The position numbers and the translations under genes were made by a program. A stretch of 64,000 nucleotides of DNA from AG25 sp035517615 (GTDB lineage Bacteria; Gemmatimonadota; Gemmatimonadetes; Gemmatimonadales; GWC2-71-9): assembly GCA_035517615.1 (NCBI GenBank), contig DATIYM010000060.1, positions 1 to 64,000 of the forward strand, in the 5' to 3' direction. The notes below the pieces were generated by a model that was not told the DNA's origin, did not search any database, and was given only the letters and a program-made list of their open reading frames with translations. Positions 1 through 8,743 of the stretch are shown here, in pieces. Every line of letters begins with the position of its first letter. Position 1 is the stretch's first letter.

Positions 1-239
1 AGCGACGCTGCATCCACCCCCAGCGCCCGCAGACCATTCCAGGTGAAGCCCACGGTCACCCAGCGCCTGTGCTCGTCCACCGAGGCGCGAGCCTCCGTGG
101 CCGACTGCACCGTCGGCAGGATACCCGTGAGCCACCTCCGCCCGGCAGAGCGATTGCGGAAGGACAGGAACTCGTAGCGTGCCGCGAGCGCCGGCGCACG
201 GGCGAGCAAGATGTGTTGAATGTCGTCGAGTTCCAGCAT
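1..239 (-). CDS. Dyp-type peroxidase family protein, N-terminal part (runs off the window)
   Basis: The minus-strand frame opens at an ATG at 239 and stays open to base 1, giving 79 residues without a stop. It begins MLELDDIQHILL, continues with ARYEFLSFRN and GRRWLTGILP, and then has WVTVGFTWNGLRALG. This order (a DIQ..ILL start, a first ferredoxin-like beta strand, a .W+..L+P helix, a (V/T)GFTWNGL..LG strand) is what the N-terminal half of Dyp-type haem peroxidases looks like. The catalytic GXXDG motif and the proximal His would lie beyond the window edge, so activity cannot be judged. The gene starts 20 bases after the stop of the gene at 259-825 on the same strand, so the two are probably one transcript. 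Confidence 0.6.
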   Translation of the reverse strand, partial: MLELDDIQHILLARAPALAARYEFLSFRNRSAGRRWLTGILPTVQSATEARASVDEHRRWVTVGFTWNGLRALGVDAAS

Positions 240-258
240 GTCGCATCGCCCCCGTGGA

Positions 259-825
259 CTACTGCATCTGGTCGAGCATCGTGGAGAACGCCGCCTTGAG
301 CCTGAGCGCCTTCTTGATCTCGTCGGCACTCACGTAGGGATACTCCCCGTATTCGAGGAAGCTCGGGCACTGGTGCTCCCGGACGAATTTGACGAAGGCC
401 GCGGGGTTCGACTTCCAATCCTCGGGGAACCCTTCGAGGTTCTCGAAGATCGTGTTGATGCCGTATTTCGAGAAGAGCGCCACGGCGTCCTCGGTGTACT
501 TATCGAAGTCGGTGTCGAAGATGCCCTGATACATGAAGTACGTGTCCTTGCCGATTTCGAAGAGCACCCAACGCAGGTAGTGCAGCTTGAGCACCGCGAG
601 GCCGTCCGGCAGACCTTCGATCGTCTTCTCGATCGTCCTCCCGTACTCGCGGATTGCCGCTTCTCGACCGGACTTGATCTTCGCGATGATGGTGAACCCG
701 TAGCACGCCGGCGTCTTGGGGAAGATGGGGCCATACCTGCCCTGCTCAGGCGTGAAGTATCCCTCTTTCGGGATTGCCATTGCGGCGGGCTTGGTCCAGT
801 CCGCGTTCTTTGGGGCGTCTGACAT
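259..825 (-). CDS. Unrecognised 188-aa cytosolic protein upstream of the Dyp-type peroxidase
   Basis: I do not recognise a named family. The protein starts MSDAPKNADW at an ATG at 825, preceded by a GAGAGG ribosome site about 9 bases upstream; an upstream in-frame start at 936 would add 37 low-complexity residues and is less likely. It has no signal peptide and no membrane span. The middle part (PACYGFTIIAKIKSGREAAI, then LKLHYLRWVLFEIGKDTYFM, then GIFDTDFDKYTEDAV) reads like two beta-alpha-beta units of a dimeric alpha/beta-barrel (ferredoxin-like) fold, the fold also found in Dyp peroxidases. With the peroxidase start 20 bases downstream, a partner or related-fold role is plausible but inferred. 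Confidence 0.7.
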   Translation of the reverse strand: MSDAPKNADWTKPAAMAIPKEGYFTPEQGRYGPIFPKTPACYGFTIIAKIKSGREAAIREYGRTIEKTIEGLPDGLAVLKLHYLRWVLFEIGKDTYFMYQGIFDTDFDKYTEDAVALFSKYGINTIFENLEGFPEDWKSNPAAFVKFVREHQCPSFLEYGEYPYVSADEIKKALRLKAAFSTMLDQMQ

Positions 826-1218
826 GGCTGTGCGCCTCTCGTGGTTTACAGTCTGCCCGAGTGCGTGACCGTCTCGGGGGGGGACCAGCGAAAACTGCGC
901 GCTCACCGGGGCAAGGGTATGGGACGAAAGGCGCATGCAGCGCGGAGTCCTTCGTGCCCTCGACGCGTCGTTTGTGGTGTTCCGCTCTGTGCATGTACGG
1001 AACCGCTCATCACTGCACCCGCTCAGCGCGCGGCGTGTTGGGGTGCGCTCCGGGTCGCACCCGCGACGCTCACCAGGGGGTGAGGACGCGAGCAGGGGGA
1101 GGACCCGAGACCTAGTTCCTTTTTCACCTCATCGTGCGATATCCGCTCGAGCTTGCCGGCCCTAAGGTTATCGCCAGGAAATCTCCCGTTCTGAACACGT
1201 GCAGGAGGGGTTCCTGGG
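826..1218. other. 393-bp intergenic region between divergent genes
   Basis: This gap lies between the minus-strand gene ending its 5' side at 825 and the plus-strand sigma factor starting at 1219. Both promoters must lie here. Short open frames cross it but show no recognisable protein and are interrupted on both sides. The only clear signal is an AGGAGG ribosome site at 1203-1208 ahead of the sigma gene. I see no hairpin with a T-run and no convincing RNA gene. Confidence 0.6.
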
Positions 1219-1806
1219 ATGACCGCACTCGCAATGGAGCGCAGGACGCCGGCCCTTTCCCCCGTCCCCGTGCTCGATGGCTACCTCGCGCAACGACACC
1301 TCGAGGGTGACTCGCGCGCGTTTGGCGTCCTGGTGGATCGCTATCAGACGCGCCTGCTCAATTATGTCCACCGCATCATCAGGGATCGCGAGCGTGCGGA
1401 GGATGTCGTGCAGGAGGTCTTCATCCGAGTCTTCCGCCATCTGCATCGGTTCGACCAGACGAGGAAGTTTTCGACCTGGGTCTATACCATCGCGACGAAC
1501 CTCGCCAAAAGCGAGCTCCGCGACCGCAGTCGGGCGGTGGTGGTGTTTGAGGGACCCCTCGAGTGCGTGGACGCGCGCACCCGTCCGGACGAGCTTTTCC
1601 GCAAGCGTGAGCTGGTCGATCGCGTGTCGCAATGCGTCCGAGGCCTGCCCGAATCACTCCGAAGCGTGTTCGTGCTCCGCGAGCTCGAAGGGAAGAGTTA
1701 CCCCGAGATCGCCGCGATCACGGGTTGCAACCTGGGGACCGTCAAGAGCCGCTTGAGCCGGGCGAGAAGCAGATTTGCCCGCATGATCCAGCCGCTGTTG
1801 GAGTAG
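1219..1806 (+). CDS. ECF-type RNA polymerase sigma factor
   Basis: This 195-residue protein directs core RNA polymerase to a specific promoter set. Region 2 is visible at about residues 28-98 (AFGVLVDRYQTRLLNYVHRI, then ERAEDVVQEVFIRVFRHLHR and FSTWVYTIATNLAKSELRDR). Region 4 is at about 136-190 (LPESLRSVFVLRELEGKSYP, then EIAAITGCNLGTVKSRLSRA), the helix-turn-helix that reads the -35 element. Length and layout fit an RpoE-like ECF sigma. The start is set by AGGAGG ten bases upstream. No anti-sigma gene is adjacent: the next frame is a broken enzyme remnant, so its control is unclear. Confidence 0.93.
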   Translation: MTALAMERRTPALSPVPVLDGYLAQRHLEGDSRAFGVLVDRYQTRLLNYVHRIIRDRERAEDVVQEVFIRVFRHLHRFDQTRKFSTWVYTIATNLAKSELRDRSRAVVVFEGPLECVDARTRPDELFRKRELVDRVSQCVRGLPESLRSVFVLRELEGKSYPEIAAITGCNLGTVKSRLSRARSRFARMIQPLLE

Positions 1807-1879
1807 CGTCCATCTGCTCGGGAGTACACGAGCGGGTCAGGACGGCATTCCTTTTCCATGACCGCGCGCTCGCTGCGCG

Positions 1880-2419
1880 ATGAGTTGCTCCAGATGTCCC
1901 CAGATCTCAGGCCGTATGCTGTCCACCAGCTCCTCGTTCTGCTCGCCGAGCATTACCGCGGCGATCGGCGCGCAGCTCGCCGCCGCCCAACGCCGCGTCG
2001 TGCTGGTGATCGGCGACGGCGGGCTCCTGATGTCGGGGATGGAGCTGGTGACGGCGGTGCGCGAGCGGGTGCCGCTCACGGTGATCGTGTTCCATGACGG
2101 CAAGCTGAGTCACATCCGCCTGCAGCAGCTCGCCGAATCGGGCCACGCCCACGACGTGTCGTTGCACATCCCCAACCTGGCCATACTGGCCGAAGCGATG
2201 GGAATGCGTTACGTGCGGCTCGCTGGCGATGCCGAGCCGATCCTCACTACCGCGTTCAAGTCCGCCGAGCCGGTGCTGATCGAAGTGCGCGTGGGCGACT
2301 CGCCCGCGATCCGCCTGCTGCAAGCCAAGGCTGCTACCCGTCGCGCCGCCACCCGGGTGCTCGGCCCGCGGATGGCGGCGTGGATCAAACAGCGACTCAG
2401 TCGGCCGACGCAGGGCTAA
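1880..2419 (+). pseudogene. Remnant of a thiamine-diphosphate enzyme (C-terminal domain only)
   Basis: Residues from about 25 onward match the C-terminal ThDP-binding domain of acetolactate synthase-like enzymes: TAAIGAQLAAAQRRVVLVIG, then DGGLLMSGMELVTAVRERVP, then LTVIVFHDG. The GDG that starts the ThDP/Mg2+ motif is present, but the usual NN end of the motif reads HDG. A normal family member has about 550 residues; here only about 155 are left, and the N-terminal Pyr and middle domains are missing. The first 24 residues look like chance coding. The last four bases overlap the convergent gene ending at 2416. It is best read as a decayed, inactive fragment. Confidence 0.75.
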
Positions 2420-3030
2420 CGAGGCCAGCCCCACCCTCTCCAACCCCAGCCGAATCGGACAAACGGATACCCGACACCGACCGGCCACCGGTTCCAGTAG
2501 GGCCCGACGTACGGCGTCCGGAAGTACGCCCACGCTGACCGTACCGTATACGTGACGAAGTCGTAATCGAAGTGGTGTTGATCGGACATCTTCTGGACCA
2601 GATCGACGAGACCGGCCTCTCTGTCGCTTCCCAAGGGAGTGAGATTGAGCTGGGCCGCGTCCCAATGGCCGTCCTGTTGGAACACGGTGAAGTCGAACGG
2701 CGTGGGCGACCACGCGGCGAGGACCACGCCCGAGCCCGCGGCATCGTCCACGGTGAACGCGTCGCGGTCTCCGCGACCGCGGATCTCGACTTTCTTCCCG
2801 CCCTGAATGGTCCCGTTCGCGCTGGGATCAACCGGGTAGAGCACCCGAACCGTTCCCGCTTCGTCGGCGCGCAGCACGAGGAGATAACCCTCCCGCGCAG
2901 CTTCCACATGCACCTGCGCATTGTCGCCGCGCACGTATGTGTTATCCGAGTTGAGCGTGACCTTGACCGGTGGTTCGGTCTTGTTGAGCGCCGCCGCGCC
3001 GGCGAGCGCCAACGTCAGTGCGATCATCAT
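2416..3030 (-). CDS. Exported DUF4384-type protein
   Basis: Translation most likely begins at the ATG at 3030 (MMIALTLALAGAAALNK), six bases after GGAG; another ATG at 3036 is too close to that site. The short hydrophobic N-terminus suggests export. The body (VRGDNAQVHVEAAREGYLLV, then LRADEAGTVRVLYPVDPSAN, then KKVEIRGRGDRDAFTVDD) has the pattern of the DUF4384 beta-sandwich domain found in envelope proteins of diderm bacteria. The C-terminal 45 residues are rich in Tyr, Trp, Gly and Pro and look unstructured or surface-associated. Function is unknown; a structural or sensory role in the periplasm is an inference. Confidence 0.8.
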   Translation of the reverse strand: MMIALTLALAGAAALNKTEPPVKVTLNSDNTYVRGDNAQVHVEAAREGYLLVLRADEAGTVRVLYPVDPSANGTIQGGKKVEIRGRGDRDAFTVDDAAGSGVVLAAWSPTPFDFTVFQQDGHWDAAQLNLTPLGSDREAGLVDLVQKMSDQHHFDYDFVTYTVRSAWAYFRTPYVGPYWNRWPVGVGYPFVRFGWGWRGWGWPR

Positions 3031-3317
3031 ACGCATCTCCTGTTCATTGCTTGTGACACGTTCAATGACAAGGTCCGTGCCAACCCGAGCCCCGCACGAA
3101 TCGTCGAGCGAGCGACGCGGGTTGCTGCGAGATCCGCAGGAGTACGCGGCCGATCTGCAGGACTGCAGAATTCGCAGTCGTGCTGCGGAAATCGCGGGGA
3201 TGCCGCCGGGGTGCGCGAGCCAAGTCGGCGAAACTCCCCGAGTTGCGAGCCGGCACGCGCCATGCCTCGGGGACACGACACGCAACAACACTCTCGTCCC
3301 ATTCGAGGAGGCACACG

Positions 3318-3506
3318 ATGTTCAGGTCTCTGTCTGGTATCCGCGGTTTGGTGTTCTTGGCCGGCTCGCTCGCGCTCGCCGCGGCGATCGGTGCGTGTTC
3401 CGAACCCAACGGCCCGGTGGCCGACTGCTACTACAGCAGCGCGCAGTCGAACGACGCCGCATCGTCCACGCACGCCTGTTTGCAATCGTCCAACGTCGGT
3501 CCGTAG
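3318..3506 (+). CDS. Small lipoprotein, 62 aa
   Basis: A GAGGAGG site at 3305-3311 precedes the ATG at 3318. The product has a positively charged start (MFRSLSGIRG), a hydrophobic core and a lipobox ending IGAC, so it should be lipidated at about Cys-27. The mature part is only about 36 residues, rich in Ser, Asn and Ala with two further cysteines (DCYYSS and HACLQS) that could form a disulfide. I recognise no family. It sits 55 bases upstream of the sensor kinase gene and may share its transcript. Confidence 0.65.
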   Translation: MFRSLSGIRGLVFLAGSLALAAAIGACSEPNGPVADCYYSSAQSNDAASSTHACLQSSNVGP

Positions 3507-3561
3507 GTTTCACTCGTGCCCAGTCGATTCACGCCGCGCGCGCCAGGAGCGTAGAACCAGT

Positions 3562-4860
3562 ATGAGGGCGTTGCCCAATCGGATGATCCTGGCGCGCTGG
3601 GGCTGGCTGCTCAGTACGGTCGCCCTTGGCATCGCGGTCATTGGGAGTGCCTGGGCCAGCTGGCGCAGTACTCAGCGCGCGGCGGACGATCTGGTGCGCG
3701 GGCACGCCGCGATCTTCTTTCATGCGGCAATCGCCGCGTACACAACGGCCGCGCCGGACCGGCGCGACGCCGTGCTCGACAGCGCCGTGCAGGCGCACGC
3801 GTTCGGCGGCTTGCGCTACCTCGCCGTGGTGGGGAGCGACGGCCACGTGGTGGCGACGGGAGGCACGCCGGACACGACCCCCGTCGGCACGCTCGACTCC
3901 ACGGCCATTCAGATCGTGCGGCTCCATCCCCATCTGCTGCGTGTCTCCTATCCGCCACCCCATGGCCGCCGCGGCGGCGAAGTGTCGCTCGGCGGAGGAG
4001 TGCGGCGCACGTTTCGGCAATGGTTTACCGTCAACGAAGGGCACCCGCCGATCGTGCTGATGGAATTCGAGCCGCTCATCTCCGAGCAGCTCTCGAGCCG
4101 CGTCGGCGACACGCTGCTGCTGGCACTCGCCGTCGCGGCCCTGCTCGTGGTGGCGGGATTCGAATTCTGGCGGATGTCGCACCGCCTGGAGCTCGAGGCG
4201 CGCCGGGCGCTGGAGCAACGGCGCCTCGCCGCGCTGGGACAAATGTCCGCGGTGCTCGCGCACGAGCTTCGCAACCCGCTGGCGGCGGTGAAGGGCCACG
4301 CGCAGCTCCTGGTGGAGCGGGTACCGGGGGAGTCCCCCGAACATCGCAACGCGAGCCGCATCGTGGCCGAAGCCACGCGGCTCGAGGGTCTCACCACCGA
4401 CCTGCTCGAGTTCGCCCGCTCGGGTCCCATCGATGTCCGTCTGGCCGACCCGCTCGTTCCCTTGGCCGAGGCGGCCGCCGATGTGGGGCTGCCGAGCGGC
4501 GCGCTCGAGCGCAACGGGGCGCCGCGCACCTGGTCGTTCGACGTGCGCCGCATGCGCCGGGCGCTCGCCAACGTGCTGCAAAACGCGCTGCAGGCCACGC
4601 CGGCGGCGCGGCTGCCGAGCTGCACCGTCGGCATGGACTCGGGGCGTCTGGTGTATACCATCCGCGACTTCGGACCCGGGCTCCCGCCCGGGCAGGAGGC
4701 GCAGATCTTCGAGCCGTTTTTCACGACCCGCGCCTCGGGCACGGGGTTGGGGCTCGCGGTGGCGCGGCGCATCGTGGAGCTGCATGGCGGTCGAATCGCA
4801 GCGCGCAACACCGGCGACGGCGCGGAGTTTCGTATCGAGCTCCCCGCCGGGACGGCGTGA
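3562..4860 (+). CDS. Membrane sensor histidine kinase (NtrB-like partner of the next gene)
   Basis: This 432-residue protein has a transmembrane helix at about 12-32, an extracytoplasmic sensor region of about 150 residues, and a second helix at about 184-204. The cytoplasmic part has the dimerisation box LAHELRNPL with phospho-accepting His-234, the N box NVLQNALQA at about 338-346, and G boxes DFGPGLPP and GTGLGLAVARRI. ATP-dependent autophosphorylation and transfer to the NtrC-type regulator that starts 10 bases downstream is the expected role. AGGAG lies 12 bases before the chosen ATG; a second in-frame ATG seven codons later is possible. The signal sensed is not evident. Confidence 0.92.
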   Translation: MRALPNRMILARWGWLLSTVALGIAVIGSAWASWRSTQRAADDLVRGHAAIFFHAAIAAYTTAAPDRRDAVLDSAVQAHAFGGLRYLAVVGSDGHVVATGGTPDTTPVGTLDSTAIQIVRLHPHLLRVSYPPPHGRRGGEVSLGGGVRRTFRQWFTVNEGHPPIVLMEFEPLISEQLSSRVGDTLLLALAVAALLVVAGFEFWRMSHRLELEARRALEQRRLAALGQMSAVLAHELRNPLAAVKGHAQLLVERVPGESPEHRNASRIVAEATRLEGLTTDLLEFARSGPIDVRLADPLVPLAEAAADVGLPSGALERNGAPRTWSFDVRRMRRALANVLQNALQATPAARLPSCTVGMDSGRLVYTIRDFGPGLPPGQEAQIFEPFFTTRASGTGLGLAVARRIVELHGGRIAARNTGDGAEFRIELPAGTA

Positions 4861-4869
4861 CGGAGGACC

Positions 4870-6192
4870 ATGGCCTCAATTCTCGTCGTCGACGACGAGC
4901 CCGGCATTCGCGAGTTCCTCGCCGAGGCGCTCGCTTCGGATCGCCATGAGGTGGTGACGGCAGCGAACGGATCCGAAGCGTTTCATGAATTGCAACGCCG
5001 CGCATTCGATCTGCTGATCACCGACTTGAAGATGCCTGGGCCCCTGACCGGCATCGACCTGCTGCGGCGCGCCAAGGCCGATGCCCCCGAGATGGAAGCG
5101 ATCGTGCTGACGGCACACGGCACGGTGGAGACGGCCGTCGAAGCGATGAAGCTCGGCGCGTTCGACTACCTGCAGAAGCCAATCGGCAGTCCGGGAGAGC
5201 TGCGCCTGATCGTGGCGCGGGCGCTCGAACGGCGCGCGCTCGTGGCCAAGGACGAGGTCCGGCGTGAAACCAACCGCATTCCGCCGCTCACGCACGGCGA
5301 CCCGATCATGCTGCCACTCGTACGGGCCATCGAGCGCGTGGCACCGACCAACGCCACGGTGCTGCTCCTGGGAGAGACGGGCACGGGGAAAGAGCTCGTC
5401 GCCCAGACGATTCACGAGCGCAGCACGCGCGCCCGGGGCCCGTTCGTGGCGGTGAACTGCGCGGCGATCTCCGAGAGCCTGATGGAAAGCGAGATCTTCG
5501 GTCACGAGAAGGGCGCGTTCACCGGAGCGGTGACGAGCAGGCGGGGCAAGCTCGAGTTGGCGGACGGCGGTACGCTATTTCTCGACGAGATCGGCGAGCT
5601 CAAGCCCGAGCTCCAGGCCAAATTGCTGCGCGTACTGGAAGAGCGCCGCTTCGAGCGGCTCGGCGGCACGCGAACGGTGCAGGTGGACGTCCGCTGGATC
5701 GCCGCCACGAACCGCGATCTCGAATCGATGATCGGCCGCGGGGAGTTTCGGGAAGACCTCTACCATCGATTGGCGGTGCTGCCGCTGCGCTTGCCGCCGC
5801 TCCGCGAGCGGCACCGCGACATCATTCCCATCGCGGAATTGCTGCTGTCCCGGATTTGCCGTCAAATCGGCCGCCCACTCCTCCGGCTCTCCGACGCGGC
5901 GCGCAGCCGCATTCGCGACGCGAGCTGGCCCGGCAACGTCCGAGAGCTGGCGAACACGCTCGAGCGCGCCGCCATTCTCGTGGAGGGGCCGGAGATCGCG
6001 CCCGACGATCTGCAGATCACCACGCGGTTACCTGGCGCGTCCGCGGCGTCGCGCACCGTCGAAGCTCTCGAACGAGACGCGATTCGTGAAGCGCTCGGAC
6101 ACGTGGGCGGCAACCGCCGGCGGGCGGCGGAGCAGCTCGGAATCGGCGAACGCACCCTGTACGACAAGCTCAAGCGGTACGGGTTGACCTGA
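4870..6192 (+). CDS. NtrC-family sigma-54-dependent response regulator
   Basis: This is a 440-residue transcription activator with the full three-domain layout. The receiver (about 3-118) has the phosphorylatable Asp-52 in TDLKMPG. The AAA+ domain (about 150-375) has Walker A GETGTGKE and the GAFTGA loop at about 215-220 that contacts sigma-54, followed by GTLFLDEIGEL (Walker B). The Fis-type DNA-binding helix-turn-helix is at the C-terminus (RRRAAEQLGIGERTLYDKLK). It forms an operon with the kinase at 3562. Its targets would carry -24/-12 promoters; I could not find a convincing one in the window. Confidence 0.95.
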   Translation: MASILVVDDEPGIREFLAEALASDRHEVVTAANGSEAFHELQRRAFDLLITDLKMPGPLTGIDLLRRAKADAPEMEAIVLTAHGTVETAVEAMKLGAFDYLQKPIGSPGELRLIVARALERRALVAKDEVRRETNRIPPLTHGDPIMLPLVRAIERVAPTNATVLLLGETGTGKELVAQTIHERSTRARGPFVAVNCAAISESLMESEIFGHEKGAFTGAVTSRRGKLELADGGTLFLDEIGELKPELQAKLLRVLEERRFERLGGTRTVQVDVRWIAATNRDLESMIGRGEFREDLYHRLAVLPLRLPPLRERHRDIIPIAELLLSRICRQIGRPLLRLSDAARSRIRDASWPGNVRELANTLERAAILVEGPEIAPDDLQITTRLPGASAASRTVEALERDAIREALGHVGGNRRRAAEQLGIGERTLYDKLKRYGLT

Positions 6193-6299
6193 CGGGCGAG
6201 CAACGACATGCCGTTCGCGCATGACAATGCTGCGGGATTGGTATTGGGAGAGCTTCGCTTGCGCCGGTATCTCTTCCTGACCTACAGCTGGAATCTGTC

Positions 6300-6725
6300 G
6301 TGCATGACCCTCACGATTTTCACGGCCACGGCGAGCTCATCCTCCTCGTAGACGATGACGAACCACTCCGGGTGGCGCTGGCGCGCATGCTCCAGGCGCT
6401 CCGGTTTTCAGTCGTGACGGCAGCGGACGGGGACGAGGCCTTCGAAATCATCAAGCGTAGTCACGTCCGGATCGACGCCGTGCTGCTCGATGTGTTCATG
6501 CCGCACCTGGGCGGGCTGGAGCTCGTCGATCGGCTCGGGTGCCGCGGTATGCAGCCGCCGGTCGTCCTCATGTCGGGATGCGAGACCACGGCGCTGCCGC
6601 CGGGTCTGCGCGAGTCGGGACGGACCGTGCTGCGCAAGCCGTTCACACCGGAACAAGTGTTGTGCGCATTGCGCGACGTACTGCACCGCCCGGGTGACGT
6701 CTCACCGCCGCTGTGCGACTCGTAA
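6300..6725 (+). CDS. Stand-alone response regulator receiver
   Basis: This is a single receiver domain of 141 residues: acidic pair in LLVDDDEPLR, phosphorylation site Asp-64 in VLLDVFMPHLGG, and conserved Lys in VLRKPFTPEQV. There is no output domain, so it probably works as a phospho-relay or CheY-like intermediate, perhaps for the neighbouring kinase. The frame starts at a GTG at 6300 without a strong ribosome site, so the exact start is uncertain. Its last 24 bases overlap the 3' end of the convergent gene at 6702-7409. Confidence 0.85.
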   Translation: MHDPHDFHGHGELILLVDDDEPLRVALARMLQALRFSVVTAADGDEAFEIIKRSHVRIDAVLLDVFMPHLGGLELVDRLGCRGMQPPVVLMSGCETTALPPGLRESGRTVLRKPFTPEQVLCALRDVLHRPGDVSPPLCDS

Positions 6726-7409
6726 CCCCAGCGCGGTATTGAGCCAGCGCACGAGCGGCAGCAACCGGACATAGTCGCTCTCGAGCCGGTTCTCGAGATG
6801 TGCACTCGTGACATCGCGGTCGCTCAAACGCCGTCCGGCAGTGAACGACTGATACTTGAGCCAGCGCGCGGCCGGGTGCGATTCGGCATAGCCGCGCGGC
6901 ATCCGTTTGAGCATCGCCTCGTCATCGAGCCCGCCATAGCGGCGCGCGAACGTGGGATGCCGCACCACGCGCTCGAATTCCCGCCACCGTTCCGCGATGG
7001 CGTCGCGCAGGCCGGCCAGGATCGGCCGCGGGGGCATCCAGATCCCCGCTCCCACGAACGATTCTCCTGGCGCCACGTGCAAGTAGAAGCCCGCTGACCC
7101 TGTTTCAGCGGAGCTGCCGACGGCGCCCGACGCGTCACGATGCTGGAACCAGCAGGCCGCGTGCGTCTTGTAGGGCGACTTGTCGCGGGAAAATCGAATA
7201 TCGCGGTGAATACGGAACATCGACCGCTTCGGGTCGCCGGTGATCTCGGGAGCAAACCGAGCGAAGCGCACGTCCATCTCTTCGATGAGCGCCCGCATCG
7301 GCGCGCGGACACGCTGCTCGTAATCTTCACGGTGTGCTTCGAACCACGGCTTCGCGTTATGTCGCTCGAGCCCGCGAAGAAACGTCAGTGCGCCCTGGGT
7401 GAAAGGCAT
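6702..7409 (-). CDS. DUF2461 (TIGR02453) family protein
   Basis: This 235-residue soluble protein shows the family hallmarks: an N-terminal FLRGLERHNAKPWFEAHR (the F...L..NN..WF..H+..Y pattern), the DPKRSMFRIHRDIRFSRDKS block followed by PYKTH, and GFYLHVAPGESFVGAGIWMP. Members are widespread and usually annotated only as hypothetical; no reaction has been firmly assigned to my knowledge. The start ATG at 7409 faces the BamA-like gene at 7508 across a 98-bp divergent promoter region. Confidence 0.9.
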   Translation of the reverse strand: MPFTQGALTFLRGLERHNAKPWFEAHREDYEQRVRAPMRALIEEMDVRFARFAPEITGDPKRSMFRIHRDIRFSRDKSPYKTHAACWFQHRDASGAVGSSAETGSAGFYLHVAPGESFVGAGIWMPPRPILAGLRDAIAERWREFERVVRHPTFARRYGGLDDEAMLKRMPRGYAESHPAARWLKYQSFTAGRRLSDRDVTSAHLENRLESDYVRLLPLVRWLNTALGLRVAQRR

Positions 7410-7507
7410 GCGTCAAGCATGTGGACCTAGACCTATAGGGGCCAGTGCTTCCCTCACCAAAGCATTACTTGCCCATGAGTTAGCCTTCCCTCGAGTATCC
7501 ATGCTCT

Positions 7508-8671
7508 ATGAGATCAGCGGTCCTCGCGCTCGTGTGCGCCGTGTTATTCACAGCTCCCGCTCGCACACAGCAACCAGCCGGTTCGCCGGTGATCGATCCC
7601 ACCGCGGTGGACGTTCCTGCTGTGGACCTGCCAGACGAAGTCGGGAGCGGTACGAATGAGAAGACCGGCACGGGCGTTACGCCCCTCGTCGCGCCGGTGC
7701 CGTTCCGGAACTCCCAGATCGGCTGGGGCGGCGCGCTGATGCTCGGTCTCATTCATCGCTTTGACGCGGATACGACCATCAAGCCGTCGACGGGCGCGGT
7801 GGCCGGGCTGGCCAGCGAGAATGGGACGTGGGGCGTCATGGGAATCGAGCTCGCCCGCCTGCAGCACGACACGTGGCGCGTGCGCGGTCTCGCCTCCTAC
7901 CTCGAGCTCAAGTATGACTTCTATGGAATCGGGATCGACGCCGGTGAGTCGGGGGTTGCGGTGCCGCTGGACCAGACGCTGTTCATGACCGGCGGTGTGA
8001 TCTTACGCCGGGTGATCCCCAATCTCTACCTCGGCGGATCCTTTATATGGATCCACACCACGGTCGCGTTGCGAGAAGTGCCGGCCGACGCGCCGGTGGT
8101 CCCTGATCAGACCACCGCGGACCTGCTCGCGCCCGGGGTGCAAGGCGAGTTCGACACGCGCGACAACGACTACTGGCCGGAGCATGGATCGTTGGCCGAA
8201 TTGAAGGCGCGATTCTTCACCACCCAGAGCGGCGAATCGGGCACGTTCCAGCGCTATCAGCTCTCCTGGTCGTGGTTCAACGCGCTGCGGGGTAAGTCGC
8301 TCGTGCTGGCCACCAACATCAACGCCTGCGCCGCTCCGGGTGACCCGCCGTTCTACGGCCTGTGCTCACTCGGCTCGGGACGCTACGTGCTGCGGGGCTA
8401 TACGCAGGGGCGCTATCGCGATCACTACGGCAACGTGGTGCAGCTGGAACTGCGTGCCCACTCGGCAGGGCGATTCGGTGGCACGGTGTTCGGCGGCTTT
8501 GGGCAGGTCGCGCCGGGGTTTTCCGAGATCTGGAGCGCGCAGCTGTTGCCTGCGGGCGGGTTGGGTCTGCGATTTCAGCTGACGGAGAAGTATCCGATGC
8601 ACATGCGGCTCGACTATGCCTGGGGACGAGACGGCGGGTTGTTGTACTTCTCCGTGGGCGAGGCGTTCTAG
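7508..8671 (+). CDS. BamA/TamA-like outer-membrane beta-barrel protein
   Basis: This 387-residue protein has a signal peptide ending about ARTQQ, a Pro/Val-rich linker, and then an Omp85-type barrel. Two features support this: the LRGYTQGRYRD segment, equivalent to the (V/L)RG(F/Y) loop motif of the Omp85 barrel lumen, and a C-terminal Phe (FSVGEAF), the usual recognition signal for outer-membrane insertion. There are no POTRA domains: the region before the barrel is only about 60 residues. It therefore resembles the short patatin-less surface-antigen barrels rather than BamA itself. The transported substrate is unknown. Confidence 0.85.
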   Translation: MRSAVLALVCAVLFTAPARTQQPAGSPVIDPTAVDVPAVDLPDEVGSGTNEKTGTGVTPLVAPVPFRNSQIGWGGALMLGLIHRFDADTTIKPSTGAVAGLASENGTWGVMGIELARLQHDTWRVRGLASYLELKYDFYGIGIDAGESGVAVPLDQTLFMTGGVILRRVIPNLYLGGSFIWIHTTVALREVPADAPVVPDQTTADLLAPGVQGEFDTRDNDYWPEHGSLAELKARFFTTQSGESGTFQRYQLSWSWFNALRGKSLVLATNINACAAPGDPPFYGLCSLGSGRYVLRGYTQGRYRDHYGNVVQLELRAHSAGRFGGTVFGGFGQVAPGFSEIWSAQLLPAGGLGLRFQLTEKYPMHMRLDYAWGRDGGLLYFSVGEAF

Positions 8672-8681
8672 CGCAACAGAA

Positions 8682-8709
8682 AACGAGGGGCCGACCCGCG
8701 CCCCTCGTT
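8682..8709. terminator. Bidirectional terminator between convergent genes
   Basis: A perfect 9-bp stem, AACGAGGGG / CCCCTCGTT, encloses a 10-base loop between the stops of the genes at 8671 and 8744. Read on the minus strand it is followed by TTTTCTGTT, a usable T-run; on the plus strand the T-run is poor. Confidence 0.7.
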
Positions 8710-8743
8710 CTCCAGGATTCTTCCTGCGGTTACGCGCACCTGC

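Noticed and set aside
3041..3065. CTTGT ... ACAAG inverted repeat upstream of the DUF4384 gene, considered as a third CRP/FNR site
   Set aside because: Arms are too far apart (13 bases) and do not match TTGTGA-N6-TCACAA.
6236..6265. A GG...GC pair after the NtrC gene, considered as a sigma-54 promoter for the receiver gene
   Set aside because: Spacing is 9 or 13 rather than 10 bases between GG and GC and the flanks do not fit TGGCAC-N5-TTGC.
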